47,929 bases of DNA from Rhodospirillaceae bacterium (lineage in GTDB: Bacteria > Pseudomonadota > Alphaproteobacteria > UBA828), in the NCBI GenBank assembly GCA_018666805.1, contig JABIXB010000309.1, positions 1 to 47,929 of the forward strand, written 5' to 3'. Positions 8,805 through 17,108 of the stretch are shown here, piece by piece. The notes under the pieces were generated by a model. It made no database searches, was not told where the DNA came from, and saw nothing but the letters and a program-made list of their open reading frames with translations. Positions within the stretch are counted from its first letter, which is position 1; each line of letters begins with the position of its first letter. A program made the position numbers and the translations under genes.

Positions 8805-9341
8805 TCAACAGCCGCCGAATAAGACGCGCAGCGACGAGGCGCGCAGCATGCGGCCGCGCGCTTCGGCGGCATAATTGAGGAGGCTCAATCCTTCGCGCTC
8901 GGCGCGGCGTCGTGCGGTGAGGATGGACTTCGCCTTTTTGTCGGATATCAGCTCAACCAGCAGCATGGTGCCGTCGCAATCAATCACATGGATCAGTATC
9001 ATGCGGATGTGAAGCTCGGCGATACGGGCATCTTCTTTCGTCACCGGGCCGCGTTCGATCAATTGATAGAGCTTGCGCAGGGTGGCGATCATCAAATCAT
9101 GCTCGGTCAGCAAATGCTCGATTTGGTTGTCCATGTAATATTTTTTGAGCGCCGGGTAGATCGCCTCTTCCTCGCAGCGCATGTGCGGTCCGACTTCTTC
9201 ATCGAAGGCTTTGAGAAGCGTTTTGATTTTGCGTTTGTCGCGCGCCGTGAAGGCGTCGATCAGGTCGAGCAATATATCGCGCACTGTGCGATGTTCGGTA
9301 CGGTACAGATCAATAATCTGTTCGCGGGGATCAGCAGCCAT
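8805..9341 (-). CDS. Hemerythrin/HHE-domain protein
   Basis: This predicted all-helical protein of 178 residues carries the spaced ligands of a hemerythrin HHE di-iron domain: His in YRTEHRT, His and Glu in GPHMRCEEEAIYP, His in LLTEHDLM and His/Asp in IHVIDCDG. Such cytoplasmic proteins bind oxygen or NO, or sense iron. The start at 9341 is chosen because GAGGGTG precedes it and the HHE domain begins directly after; a much longer upstream frame has atypical sequence. The last 40 residues are basic, without a recognisable domain. It stands alone between the CUT1 operon and the small SDR operon. Confidence 0.75.
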   Translation of the reverse strand: MAADPREQIIDLYRTEHRTVRDILLDLIDAFTARDKRKIKTLLKAFDEEVGPHMRCEEEAIYPALKKYYMDNQIEHLLTEHDLMIATLRKLYQLIERGPVTKEDARIAELHIRMILIHVIDCDGTMLLVELISDKKAKSILTARRRAEREGLSLLNYAAEARGRMLRASSLRVLFGGC

Positions 9342-9489
9342 AACACCCTCTTGTGAGCCCGTTTTGACGATCGTGAAATCGGCCCGGGCTTCGTTGTCAA
9401 GCAATTCGGCCGGGATTCCCCTACGAACCCCGAATGTGCGGGAATGATGGTATGATTTCAGGCGATAGGCAAGCGCACTAAATGTCGCA

Positions 9490-9747
9490 CTATTCCTTAA
9501 CCCGGGGCAGATCGATGACCCGGGCGGGGTCCTTCTTAACGTCGATCCGATAACCTTTGCGGACCTCGACATTACGCAAAATCACCTCAAGCGCGGTGAC
9601 ATCGAACGGGTCGAGATCAAGCGGCTCGCCATATTTTGCAATGAGGCTGTGCAACATCTCCAATTCGTTGGGCAGAAGCGCCTCCTCGACCGCCGCCGCC
9701 TGCTCGAGCGCGTCCTTGAACTCGGTATAGGCTACCAGTTTCACCAT
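9490..9747 (-). CDS. Small conserved-looking protein of unknown function (85 aa)
   Basis: The 85-residue product starts MVKLVAYTEF and ends with the charged tail RVIDLPRVKE. It is acidic and alpha-rich in the middle (EQAAAVEEALLPNELEML), without cysteines, signal or membrane segment. I do not recognise the family. Its ATG lies one base after the TGA of the SDR gene, so translation is very likely coupled and the protein probably serves the same step, perhaps as a small partner subunit. A longer frame starting at 9915 overlaps the SDR gene and is rejected. Confidence 0.6.
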   Translation of the reverse strand: MVKLVAYTEFKDALEQAAAVEEALLPNELEMLHSLIAKYGEPLDLDPFDVTALEVILRNVEVRKGYRIDVKKDPARVIDLPRVKE

Positions 9748-9748
9748 A

Positions 9749-10525
9749 TCAGGCCGCCGAATAGCCGCCGTCGATGGCAAGCTCGCTGCCGGTAACGAAT
9801 TTGCTTTCGTCGGAGGCGAGATAAAGCACGCCGGCGGCGATTTCCTCGGGCTCGCCGACGCGGCCAATCGGATGCAGCTTACCGAGCGCGGCCAGGCCGG
9901 TCGGTATATCGCCATAATCGCGCCGGCAGGTATCCTCCATCATCGCCGTGTGGATATAACCGGGATGCACAGAATTGACCCGGATGCCGCTGCCGTCGCG
10001 CCCGCATTCGAGCGCCACCGCCTTGCTAAACAGGCGCACCGCGCCCTTGGAGGCGCTATAGGCGGAGAGCTTCTCTTCGCCGGTGAGGCCAAGAATGGAG
10101 GAGATATTGATGATCGAGCCGCCGCCGGCGCGGCGCATCGCCGGCACGGCATGCTTGGTGCCGAGAAAAACGCCATCGATATTGACCGCCATCACGGCGC
10201 GCCAATCCTCGAGCGACATTTTGTCGACGCTCTCGATAATGGCGATGCCGGCATTGTTGACGAGAATATCGAGATGGCCGAAGGCGGATTCCACCGCGCC
10301 AACCGCGCCGCGCCAGGCATCTTCGTTGGTCACATCAAGCGCCATAAAAGTGGCCTCGCCGCCAGCCGCCTTTATTTCCGCCACCACCTCGCCGCCGCGC
10401 AGCGCATCGATATCGGCGACGGCAACCGCCGCACCCTCTGCCGCCAGGCGCATCGCAATCGACTGTCCAATACCGGTCGCCGCACCGCTGATCAAGGCCG
10501 CTTTGCCGGCCACCCGTCCCGTCAT
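9749..10525 (-). CDS. SDR-family NAD(P)-dependent oxidoreductase
   Basis: This 258-residue classical short-chain dehydrogenase has the cofactor motif SGAATGIG at 13-20, the NNAG motif at 90-93, a catalytic Ser at 142/143 and YSASK with Tyr156 and Lys160. An acidic residue after the second strand (DID at 38-40) favours NAD over NADP. The C-terminal IDGGYSA is typical. It would oxidise a secondary alcohol or reduce a ketone; the substrate is open. It is transcribed with the 85-residue gene and faces the metallo-hydrolase gene across only 36 bases, so the two promoters must overlap. Confidence 0.88.
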   Translation of the reverse strand: MTGRVAGKAALISGAATGIGQSIAMRLAAEGAAVAVADIDALRGGEVVAEIKAAGGEATFMALDVTNEDAWRGAVGAVESAFGHLDILVNNAGIAIIESVDKMSLEDWRAVMAVNIDGVFLGTKHAVPAMRRAGGGSIINISSILGLTGEEKLSAYSASKGAVRLFSKAVALECGRDGSGIRVNSVHPGYIHTAMMEDTCRRDYGDIPTGLAALGKLHPIGRVGEPEEIAAGVLYLASDESKFVTGSELAIDGGYSAA

Positions 10526-10561
10526 GATTTTGTTTTCCTTTATATGTGTTAAATTCGCGCC

Positions 10562-11308
10562 ATGGCCTTACCGATCGCCGATAGCTGGTTCGAGATCCGT
10601 CCCTATAGTGACGATATTACACTGATCTACGAGCCCCATGTCATTCCTGATATCCACTGCAATATGTGGCATGTGCGCGGGCGCGACCGCGACCTCTTAT
10701 TCGATACCGGCATGGGCCTGGTCAGCCTGAAGCGCCATGTCGCGCTGGTTACCGAAAAACCGATCCTCTGCGTCACCAGCCACAGCCATTTCGATCATGT
10801 CGGCAACAATCACGAATTCGACGAGCGCCTCATGCACGCGGCGGAAGCGGATATCATGACAGCACCGACACGCGATAACACGGTGATCTCGGATTATGTC
10901 AGCGCCGATATTTTCACCGCGGCGCCCTTTGCCGGTTTCGATCCCGATGCCTACACAATCCCGGCTGCGCCGCCGACGCGCTTGGTAGCGGACGGCGATA
11001 TCATCGATCTCGGCGACCGCCAATTCGAAGTGTTGCACCTGCCCGGCCATTCGCCCGGTTGCATTGCCCTCTGGGAAGCGGCGACAGGCATTATGTTCTC
11101 GGGCGATGTGATCTATGACGGGCTGCTCTATGACGAGATTTATCATTCTGTGAAAGAAGACTACGCCGAAAGCATGGCGCGCCTGCGTGAATTCAAGGTC
11201 GAGACCGTGCATGGCGGCCATTGGGAAAGTTTCGGACGCGCGCGGCTCGGCGAATTAATCGACGAATATCTCGCCGGCGCGCGCAAGCCCGGCTGCCCGT
11301 CCGATTGA
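10562..11308 (+). CDS. Metallo-beta-lactamase-fold hydrolase
   Basis: The 248-residue protein has the zinc motif HSHFDH at residues 74-79, the second His in PGHSPGC near 162, and an Asp in FSGDVIYDG near 181, the metal ligand set of the MBL superfamily. It is probably a cytoplasmic hydrolase of an ester, thioester or lactone. No clear Shine-Dalgarno sequence precedes the ATG. The gene is divergent from the SDR gene, which suggests a shared small pathway. Its TGA is directly followed by the structured repeat at 11307-11450. Confidence 0.85.
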   Translation: MALPIADSWFEIRPYSDDITLIYEPHVIPDIHCNMWHVRGRDRDLLFDTGMGLVSLKRHVALVTEKPILCVTSHSHFDHVGNNHEFDERLMHAAEADIMTAPTRDNTVISDYVSADIFTAAPFAGFDPDAYTIPAAPPTRLVADGDIIDLGDRQFEVLHLPGHSPGCIALWEAATGIMFSGDVIYDGLLYDEIYHSVKEDYAESMARLREFKVETVHGGHWESFGRARLGELIDEYLAGARKPGCPSD

Positions 11309-11450
11309 ATCCACAATGTGATGAACCCGGTTCGTCACATTGTGGCAAGCGCGACCGCGCGCCCGAGCCTATGCGAGGTAGCCAAGGACGCGGATGCGTC
11401 CGTCCGGCATTTGAGGAGCATTACAACGGGTTATTCCTATGACCCGTTGG
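11307..11450 (+). repeat. Structured intergenic element, copy 1
   Basis: This element begins inside the stop codon of the preceding gene (GAATCC) and is found again on the minus strand at 42280-42149. It has stem 1 at 11311-11345 (11 bp CCACAATGTGA, plus a nested GAAC/GTTC), an invariant 24-base block at 11344-11367, an invariant CGAGGTAGCCAAGG at 11374-11387, stem 2 at 11386-11401 (GGACGC, loop GGAT, GCGTCC) and stem 3 at 11424-11449 (11 bp, loop TCCT). The stems differ from copy 2 by compensated changes, while the blocks and several loop bases are constant. This suggests a selected RNA fold. I know no named family that matches. Confidence 0.75.
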
Positions 11451-11466
11451 AGAAAAAACCCATCTT

Positions 11467-12603
11467 TTAACTGCCCTCTATCTTTGTCACCGCGCACTCA
11501 TCCGTGCGCCACCAGAGCGAGGCGAGATCGGCAATGTCGGCGTCGCGATCCCAGATGCGTGCCTTGACCGGGCCGATATCGCAATCCAGCGTGCGATCAA
11601 CATATTTGCCTTTATAGATGGTGGCGCCGGATTGGCACGGCAGGCGGTTGACGCCGTCTTCCTGACCATTGGTCGCAGCGGCATTGCTGAGGCGGACACG
11701 CTCGGCGCGGACGGCGACGCATACTTTTGTCCCCGCCGCCGGCACATCGCCGCCGCTCCACATGCCGCTCAGCATATGCTCGCCGACGCGCACGCTGGCG
11801 TGCTCACCACTCACTGCCTCAAGCGCCCCCTCGATAAGGTTTTCAACGCCCATGAAATCGGCGACAAAGCGGTTTCTCGGGCGGTCGAACAGATCCGTCG
11901 GCGGTCCTTCCTGCACGATATTGCCGCTCCGCATCAAAATGATGCGGTCGCTCATGGTGAGCGCTTCCTCTTGGCTGTGGGTGACATAAATGAAGGTGAT
12001 GCCGAGTTTTTTATGCAAATCAAGAAGCTCAACCTGCATATCGACACGCAGTTTTTCATCGAGCGCGCCGAGCGGTTCGTCGAGCAGCAGGATGGCGGGC
12101 CGTGTCACCAGGGCGCGCGCGAGTGATATGCGTTGACGCTCACCGCCCGAAAGCTGATGCACCCGGCGGTCATATTTATCCGGCAGGCGCACCAGATTGA
12201 GCGCTTCGATGGCGCGTTCGCGGCGTTCCGATTGCGAGATGCCGCGGACGCGCAGGCCATATTCAATATTCTGCCCGACCGACATATGCGGAAACAGCGC
12301 GTAATGTTGGAACACCGTCGTGCAGTTGCGCCGCGATGCCGGAAGCGCCGCAACATCCTGGCCCTCAATCGAGATACCACCAATCTTGGTCGGCCGCTCC
12401 AGGCCGGCAATCAGCCGCAACAGGGTTGTCTTGCCCGAACCGCTCTCGCCGAGGAGGGTCAGAAATTCACCGCGCCCGGCGGTTATCGACACGTCATCGA
12501 CCGCCACCAGGCTGCCGAATTGGTGGGTGGCATGCTCGACCGAGAGAACCTCGGAACGACCCGGGGAAGGCGCGCCCGGCGCAATATTATTGTCTGACGT
12601 CAT
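11467..12603 (-). CDS. Polyamine-type ABC transporter ATP-binding protein (PotA family)
   Basis: The 378-residue protein has Walker A GESGSGKT, Q-loop VFQHYALFPHM, signature LSGGERQR, Walker B ILLLDEPLGALDEKLR and a C-terminal TOBE-type domain, the layout of PotA/FbpC-type importers. I prefer the ATG at 12603 (MTSDNN) because GGAGG lies six bases before it; an ATG five codons further upstream lacks one. The start overlaps the 3' end of the permease gene by 17 bases. It is the last gene of the binding protein-permease-permease-ATPase operon. The transported solute is probably a polyamine, or another amine or small organic cation. Confidence 0.88.
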   Translation of the reverse strand: MTSDNNIAPGAPSPGRSEVLSVEHATHQFGSLVAVDDVSITAGRGEFLTLLGESGSGKTTLLRLIAGLERPTKIGGISIEGQDVAALPASRRNCTTVFQHYALFPHMSVGQNIEYGLRVRGISQSERRERAIEALNLVRLPDKYDRRVHQLSGGERQRISLARALVTRPAILLLDEPLGALDEKLRVDMQVELLDLHKKLGITFIYVTHSQEEALTMSDRIILMRSGNIVQEGPPTDLFDRPRNRFVADFMGVENLIEGALEAVSGEHASVRVGEHMLSGMWSGGDVPAAGTKVCVAVRAERVRLSNAAATNGQEDGVNRLPCQSGATIYKGKYVDRTLDCDIGPVKARIWDRDADIADLASLWWRTDECAVTKIEGS

Positions 12604-13477
12604 TTTGGCCTCCACCAAAGGCGAGTTTAATTGCCAGGAACGTAAGTCCGATACTGCCGACCGTAATAATGGTGCTCATCGCGTAAATCAGCGGCACCGT
12701 CGTGTTGTGCGCGCCGGATTGAATCCACAGATAAAGCGGCAACGTATCCTGCCCGGCACGCATGAAAATGCTGAACGGCAATTCGTTGAAAGACAGCAAA
12801 AAGCCGAAAAAACCAGCCGCGTAGATTCCCGGCTTTAAGATCGGCATCTCAATTTGCCAAAAGCGCTGCCACGGCTTGGCGCCCAAATCTTCCGCCGCTT
12901 CCATCAGGCGCGTGTCGAAGCGCGAGGCGACCACCAGCATCGCCAACAGGGCAAACGGAAATGCCCACACAAAGTGGGCGACAACGAGCGACCAAATACC
13001 CATCTTCACGTGGATCACAAGGCGGTACCACATGAAGAGACCAACGCCGCCGACGATTCCCGGTATCATCAAAGGCATGAGAAAGCCGACCAGGAACGGG
13101 CCGCGCCACTTTATCCGCGGCAACACCGGCCCGACAATCAGCACCGCGATGACACACAAAATAGACGTAATGAAGGCCAGCATGATGCTGAGCAACAGCG
13201 GATCGCCGACGCGGAAATTACTGCCGTAAGCCTCGCCGTCGCGCTGAGCAATATCGGCAAAGATAACGTCCTCATACCAGGTAATGGTCCAGTCGCCCGG
13301 TATGCCGGTCAGCGGGTCGCCGCTGAACGACAGCAGCATCAGCATGACAATGGGGAAATAGAGAATGAACAGAACGGAATATCCGAAAATAATGCCGATT
13401 CCCGTCGGCGCCCAATCCGTCAGCCGCTGCCAAAACGGAAGGCGAAAACGAGCAAGCGTTTTATTTTCAATCGTCAT
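12587..13477 (-). CDS. Polyamine-type ABC transporter permease (PotC family)
   Basis: This 296-residue inner-membrane protein has about six membrane segments and an EAA-type loop (EAAEDLGAKPWQRFW). The ATG at 13477 lies five bases after the stop of the first permease gene; a longer frame reading into that gene is not needed. It pairs with the PotB-like protein to form the channel. Confidence 0.87.
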   Translation of the reverse strand: MTIENKTLARFRLPFWQRLTDWAPTGIGIIFGYSVLFILYFPIVMLMLLSFSGDPLTGIPGDWTITWYEDVIFADIAQRDGEAYGSNFRVGDPLLLSIMLAFITSILCVIAVLIVGPVLPRIKWRGPFLVGFLMPLMIPGIVGGVGLFMWYRLVIHVKMGIWSLVVAHFVWAFPFALLAMLVVASRFDTRLMEAAEDLGAKPWQRFWQIEMPILKPGIYAAGFFGFLLSFNELPFSIFMRAGQDTLPLYLWIQSGAHNTTVPLIYAMSTIITVGSIGLTFLAIKLAFGGGQNDVRQ

Positions 13478-13482
13478 AATCG

Positions 13483-14406
13483 TTACCGCCGCAAGCTCGC
13501 GAAAACCCCGGCAAGGCCACCCACCGGTTTTAGCGCGAACCACAGGAGAACCTGGAAGGCCAACATGATGGCCAGCACGACTGCCGCCAAGGCAGCCGCC
13601 ACCAGGAAGTTGGAAACGCCAATCAATGACTGCACCTGTGCCGCCAACATGAGAACGTTATTGCCTCCCATATGAGACGCCACAACCGCATCGCCCAACA
13701 TCGGGATAAAGGTGAACACGAAACCGGCGACAATACCGGGCAAGGCCAAGGGCAAAATAATGTGCAACAGAGTACGCAGACGGCTCGCGCCGAGATCTCC
13801 ACTGGCCTCAAGAAAATCATTATCGATCAGGCTCACGGAGAGAAAGATCGGCCAGACCATGGTCGGGAAAAAGGCGCCGATAAAGCCAAAGTGAACGGCA
13901 AATTCGGAAAAAATAAGCCACAGCACCGGCTCGTCGACAATTCCGGTACCGAGCAAAACCTGATTGACGGCGCCATTGATGCCAAACACCGAGCGCCACA
14001 CGATCACCCGCGCGGCGGGGCTTAGGAAAAAAGGAACAGTGAGGGCGGTAAAGGTGAGCAGCTTGACGGTGTTGTTTTTGCAGCCCTTGGCGAGCCACAG
14101 CGCAAAGGGAAAGGCAAGCAATAATTCGACAATCGTAACCGTGCCGGCGATGCGCACCGAGCGCGCCAGCATCTCACCGCCACCGTAAGAGAAAAACCGC
14201 TCATATTGGAGGAATGTCGGATCAAAATTTATATTGAGCCCGCGGCCCTGGAGAAACGAGACCACAATAATGGCCAGCAGAGGCAAAACGATTCCGCCGA
14301 ACCACAGAAGACTGAAGCCCGAGAGCGACCAAACACCCGCCGGCAGGCGCGGCAGGTAGTCGCGCAAACCGGCTGGTTTTCTGTAGGTATAAACGTTCGT
14401 CGTCAT
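13483..14406 (-). CDS. Polyamine-type ABC transporter permease (PotB family)
   Basis: The 307-residue inner-membrane protein has a hydrophilic N-terminus, six predicted membrane segments and the EAA loop EASGDLGASRLRTLLHI. The following PMLGDAVVASHMGG resembles the conserved segment after the loop in PotB/PotH proteins. It follows the binding protein gene across an 80-base gap holding a strong stem-loop. Confidence 0.88.
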   Translation of the reverse strand: MTTNVYTYRKPAGLRDYLPRLPAGVWSLSGFSLLWFGGIVLPLLAIIVVSFLQGRGLNINFDPTFLQYERFFSYGGGEMLARSVRIAGTVTIVELLLAFPFALWLAKGCKNNTVKLLTFTALTVPFFLSPAARVIVWRSVFGINGAVNQVLLGTGIVDEPVLWLIFSEFAVHFGFIGAFFPTMVWPIFLSVSLIDNDFLEASGDLGASRLRTLLHIILPLALPGIVAGFVFTFIPMLGDAVVASHMGGNNVLMLAAQVQSLIGVSNFLVAAALAAVVLAIMLAFQVLLWFALKPVGGLAGVFASLRR

Positions 14407-14431
14407 CGCTAATAGACCGCAAACTCAGGCT

Positions 14432-14462
14432 GCCCGCTCCGGAATTACACTCCGGAGCGGGC
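14432..14462 (-). promoter_or_regulatory. Intergenic stem-loop between PotD-like and PotB-like genes
   Basis: A perfect 12-bp stem (GCCCGCTCCGGA) with a seven-base loop fills most of the gap between the binding-protein stop at 14486 and the permease start at 14406. It has no T-run. It is the third such hairpin at a binding-protein/permease junction in this window. Confidence 0.65.
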
Positions 14463-14485
14463 AAGTCGCCAAGTTGGTGTTTGCT

Positions 14486-15703
14486 CTATGCGTTCAGAAC
14501 ACGGTCCATCTGTGCCTGCATTTCTTGCAGATTTTCAGGCACAGCGCTGAACCAGAAGTCTTCCTTGGCGAATTTGAGCGCCATCTTCTCTTGAGCGGCA
14601 TCCATGGCAGTCGTTATGTCTTCCAAGCCATTGCTGTTGTTATAATCCACAGCAAGGTCAGGACGGCCATTGAGATATCCGCGCAGCGGCGTGATTGCCG
14701 ACGCATAACCACCGCTCAGGAACCAGTTGAGCGCGGTATAGACTTCGTCGATGTTTCCGCGATCCTCCACCTGAGAGGTGATGTAAATGCCGTGCATCCA
14801 CTTGAGGTAAAACTCCTTGGCCGTCGCATAGACCCAGTCGCCGCCCGCCTTGTTGGCTTCATTGACGGCAGGTTCCCAGCAGCGGATGGCATCGACTTCG
14901 CCATTTTTCATGACCGCAACCTGATCGTCAAAAATCTTCCAGAAGAGACGGAACTGACCTGCCTCTTTCCGTTTGATCAAGAAGTCGGCGGTTGCCTTGG
15001 CTTCGGCAGGCGAGGGATTAAGAATATCCTTCACCGCCAATTGCCCGGTGTGCTTGAGGTAAGCGAGGGCCTCCCAAAGATAGATGTAATTGTCACCGGT
15101 CGACGACCGGCCCATGGTTTTCTCGTTCTCAAATACGAGTGACCAGGAGGCTTCCTCGGGCGGGCGCTTCTCACCGAGTTTCTTCGGCAGATAACCAAAG
15201 CTATCCGCATTCATCGCCAACGGAACACCCCAAACCTTGCCGGCTGAGGGGCTGAGATCACGCACCAGATACGGCATGCTCTGAATGCTCGCCGGCATGC
15301 CCGACCAGTTCGGCATGGCGCTGGTTTCCATCTGCAGAATATTGCCGCCGTCAATGAGACTTTGCTCGGTGCCGGAAAGCGTCGAAATCATATCGAAACG
15401 GTCGCCCGCATCATTGACCTGAACCTCGGTGAGAAAGATGCCGGGATCGTCCTTGATCACCGTATCTTCCATTTTGAGGCCGGTGTCCTTCTCGAAGCGC
15501 GTCCAATCGCCGGGAATCATGGTCGGCGCTGTGAACAGCATCCGTACCACGCCCTTTTCGGCGGCTTTGGCGCGTCGGGTGAGACCCTTCAGGATCGCCG
15601 GTGCACCGACGATTACCGAGCCCGCTGCGGCGCCCTTGATAAAATTGCGGCGTGAAAGATGGTAGTAGAGGTGTTTGCTTATGATTTTCTTGCTCTTTGC
15701 CAT
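14486..15703 (-). CDS. Tat-exported ABC transporter substrate-binding protein (PotD type)
   Basis: The 405-residue protein starts with a twin-arginine signal (SRRNFIKGAA and a hydrophobic stretch; cleavage probably near AKAAEK, about residue 48). The remainder has the size of PotD/PotF-like periplasmic binding proteins, with a typical GVPLAMNADSFGY segment in the hinge region. It is the first gene of the polyamine-type operon. GGGAGG lies a few bases before the ATG. About 95 bases upstream is a perfect palindrome (15797-15806) that could serve a regulator. Confidence 0.85.
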   Translation of the reverse strand: MAKSKKIISKHLYYHLSRRNFIKGAAAGSVIVGAPAILKGLTRRAKAAEKGVVRMLFTAPTMIPGDWTRFEKDTGLKMEDTVIKDDPGIFLTEVQVNDAGDRFDMISTLSGTEQSLIDGGNILQMETSAMPNWSGMPASIQSMPYLVRDLSPSAGKVWGVPLAMNADSFGYLPKKLGEKRPPEEASWSLVFENEKTMGRSSTGDNYIYLWEALAYLKHTGQLAVKDILNPSPAEAKATADFLIKRKEAGQFRLFWKIFDDQVAVMKNGEVDAIRCWEPAVNEANKAGGDWVYATAKEFYLKWMHGIYITSQVEDRGNIDEVYTALNWFLSGGYASAITPLRGYLNGRPDLAVDYNNSNGLEDITTAMDAAQEKMALKFAKEDFWFSAVPENLQEMQAQMDRVLNA

Positions 15704-15796
15704 GATGGCCTCCCTAGGAAAAGTTGAGAAAAATTTTGAACCTCACGTTCTTCGATAGTGCTCGACATACCTTCGATGGCGGGATTATGGACCAAG

Positions 15797-15806
15797 TGTG
15801 ATCACA
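15797..15806. promoter_or_regulatory. Palindrome upstream of the PotD-like operon (possible operator)
   Basis: TGTGATCACA is a perfect 10-bp palindrome in the upstream region of the binding protein gene. Its half-sites resemble those of CRP but lack the six-base spacer, so a CRP site is unlikely. A GntR- or LacI-type site is possible; chance cannot be excluded. Confidence 0.25.
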
Positions 15807-15853
15807 TGCCTATAGGGATCATGCATCGCGCTGAAAACAATTTCTACCGGCCG

Positions 15854-17104
15854 TCATCCCAGCAAGCCGACAATCAGGAAGGCCAGACTGAGAACAAAGC
15901 CGAGTATCGGAATGATTAGCGGGTAGCAAACGCCCTCGGCCGGTTTTCCATCGCGCAGGCGGATGCGGACGAGGGCGGCGTTGACGATAGTGAAAATCGC
16001 CAGCGTGATCGACGATGTCGCCTCGGCCAATCCGGCCAGGCGAAACCACAGCGCCAGGATCAACACCGCCCCGACCACCACGGCGGTGGCAATGAGAGGA
16101 GTGCGGGTGGTGGCGTTGACGCGCCCGAGAAACGCCGGCAACTGGCCCTGGTCGCTCAGGCCATAAAGCACGCGCGACGCCATGATGACCTGCACCAGCG
16201 CGCCGTTCAAAATGGCAACGATGCCGATTAAGCTGAGAAACTGTGCCGAGCCCCCGCTGCCACGCTCATAGACGAGGGCCAACGGCGCCTCGTGCGCGGC
16301 GAGTTCGCTGACCGGCACGCTCAGCACCGATACCAAGCTGATCGCCATGTAAAACAACGTCGTGACAATCAGGGTAATAATGATGGCGAGCGGCAGCGTG
16401 CGTGACGCATCGCGGGTTTCCTCGGCAACATTGACCATGTCCTCGAAGCCGATGAAGGCATAGAAGGCGAGAATCGCGCCGGCCAGGACCGAGCTCCAGG
16501 CCACCGCGCCGACACCGGGCCACATTTCGGGCAGTGCTTCAGGGAGATCGACAAGATTATCACCGCCGGCCCAGATGACGAGCGCCAAGCCGCCGATTTC
16601 AACCACCGTTAGAATGCCGGCAACGATGACCGACTGGGCGATACCCCAGGCGGCAAGGAGACCGATCGCAAGGACAATCGCAACGATAGCGGCGGCGCGC
16701 GGCAAATCGAAAAATTCATGCAGATAGCCGACAAAAGCATTGGATATGGCGGCCGAGGATACGGCGCCGGCAAACACCACCATCAGACCGATGGTGGTGG
16801 ACAAGGCACTTAATCCGGTCGCCTGCTGCACATAATGCGCTTCGCCGGCGCTTCTCGGGAAGCGCGCCGAAAGCTCGGCAAAGCTAAACGCGGTAAAACC
16901 GGCAATCAGCGCCGCGATGAGAAACGAAAACGGCGAGGCCATGCCGGCAACGCCGGCAACCTCGCCAATCAGGGCATAAATCCCGGCGCCGATGGTTGTG
17001 CCCAGGCCATAGAGCACCAACATCGGCAGCGACAGGCTGCGTTTTAGCGTGGCGGGAGAATCGGTATTTTTCACGTCGGTCTTTTTGTCCGCCGGGACAG
17101 TCAC
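15854..17104 (-). CDS. APC-family amino acid permease
   Basis: The 416-residue protein has about 12 membrane segments and begins its first one with the APC signature GLGTTIGAGIYALIGEVAG, the substrate-binding glycine loop. A second hallmark, AFIGFEDMVNVAEE near residue 205, resembles the cationic amino acid/YfnA-like subgroup. The start is GTG at 17104: GAGG precedes it by about eight bases and the upstream gene stops four bases before it. A longer frame starting inside the upstream gene is rejected. It is probably co-transcribed with the membrane protein gene at 17109-18260. Confidence 0.88.
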   Translation of the reverse strand: MTVPADKKTDVKNTDSPATLKRSLSLPMLVLYGLGTTIGAGIYALIGEVAGVAGMASPFSFLIAALIAGFTAFSFAELSARFPRSAGEAHYVQQATGLSALSTTIGLMVVFAGAVSSAAISNAFVGYLHEFFDLPRAAAIVAIVLAIGLLAAWGIAQSVIVAGILTVVEIGGLALVIWAGGDNLVDLPEALPEMWPGVGAVAWSSVLAGAILAFYAFIGFEDMVNVAEETRDASRTLPLAIIITLIVTTLFYMAISLVSVLSVPVSELAAHEAPLALVYERGSGGSAQFLSLIGIVAILNGALVQVIMASRVLYGLSDQGQLPAFLGRVNATTRTPLIATAVVVGAVLILALWFRLAGLAEATSSITLAIFTIVNAALVRIRLRDGKPAEGVCYPLIIPILGFVLSLAFLIVGLLG

Positions 17105-17108
17105 TGCC

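Noticed and set aside
8805-8807. UGA at the end of the hemerythrin-like gene as a selenocysteine codon (GGCU-like end)
   Set aside because: The downstream frame is short, shows no family resemblance and has no SECIS-like hairpin with the shared apical motif.
11307-11450. Integron attC site or simple REP palindrome
   Set aside because: The core sites of attC are missing, and three separate stems with invariant linkers are more complex than a REP hairpin.
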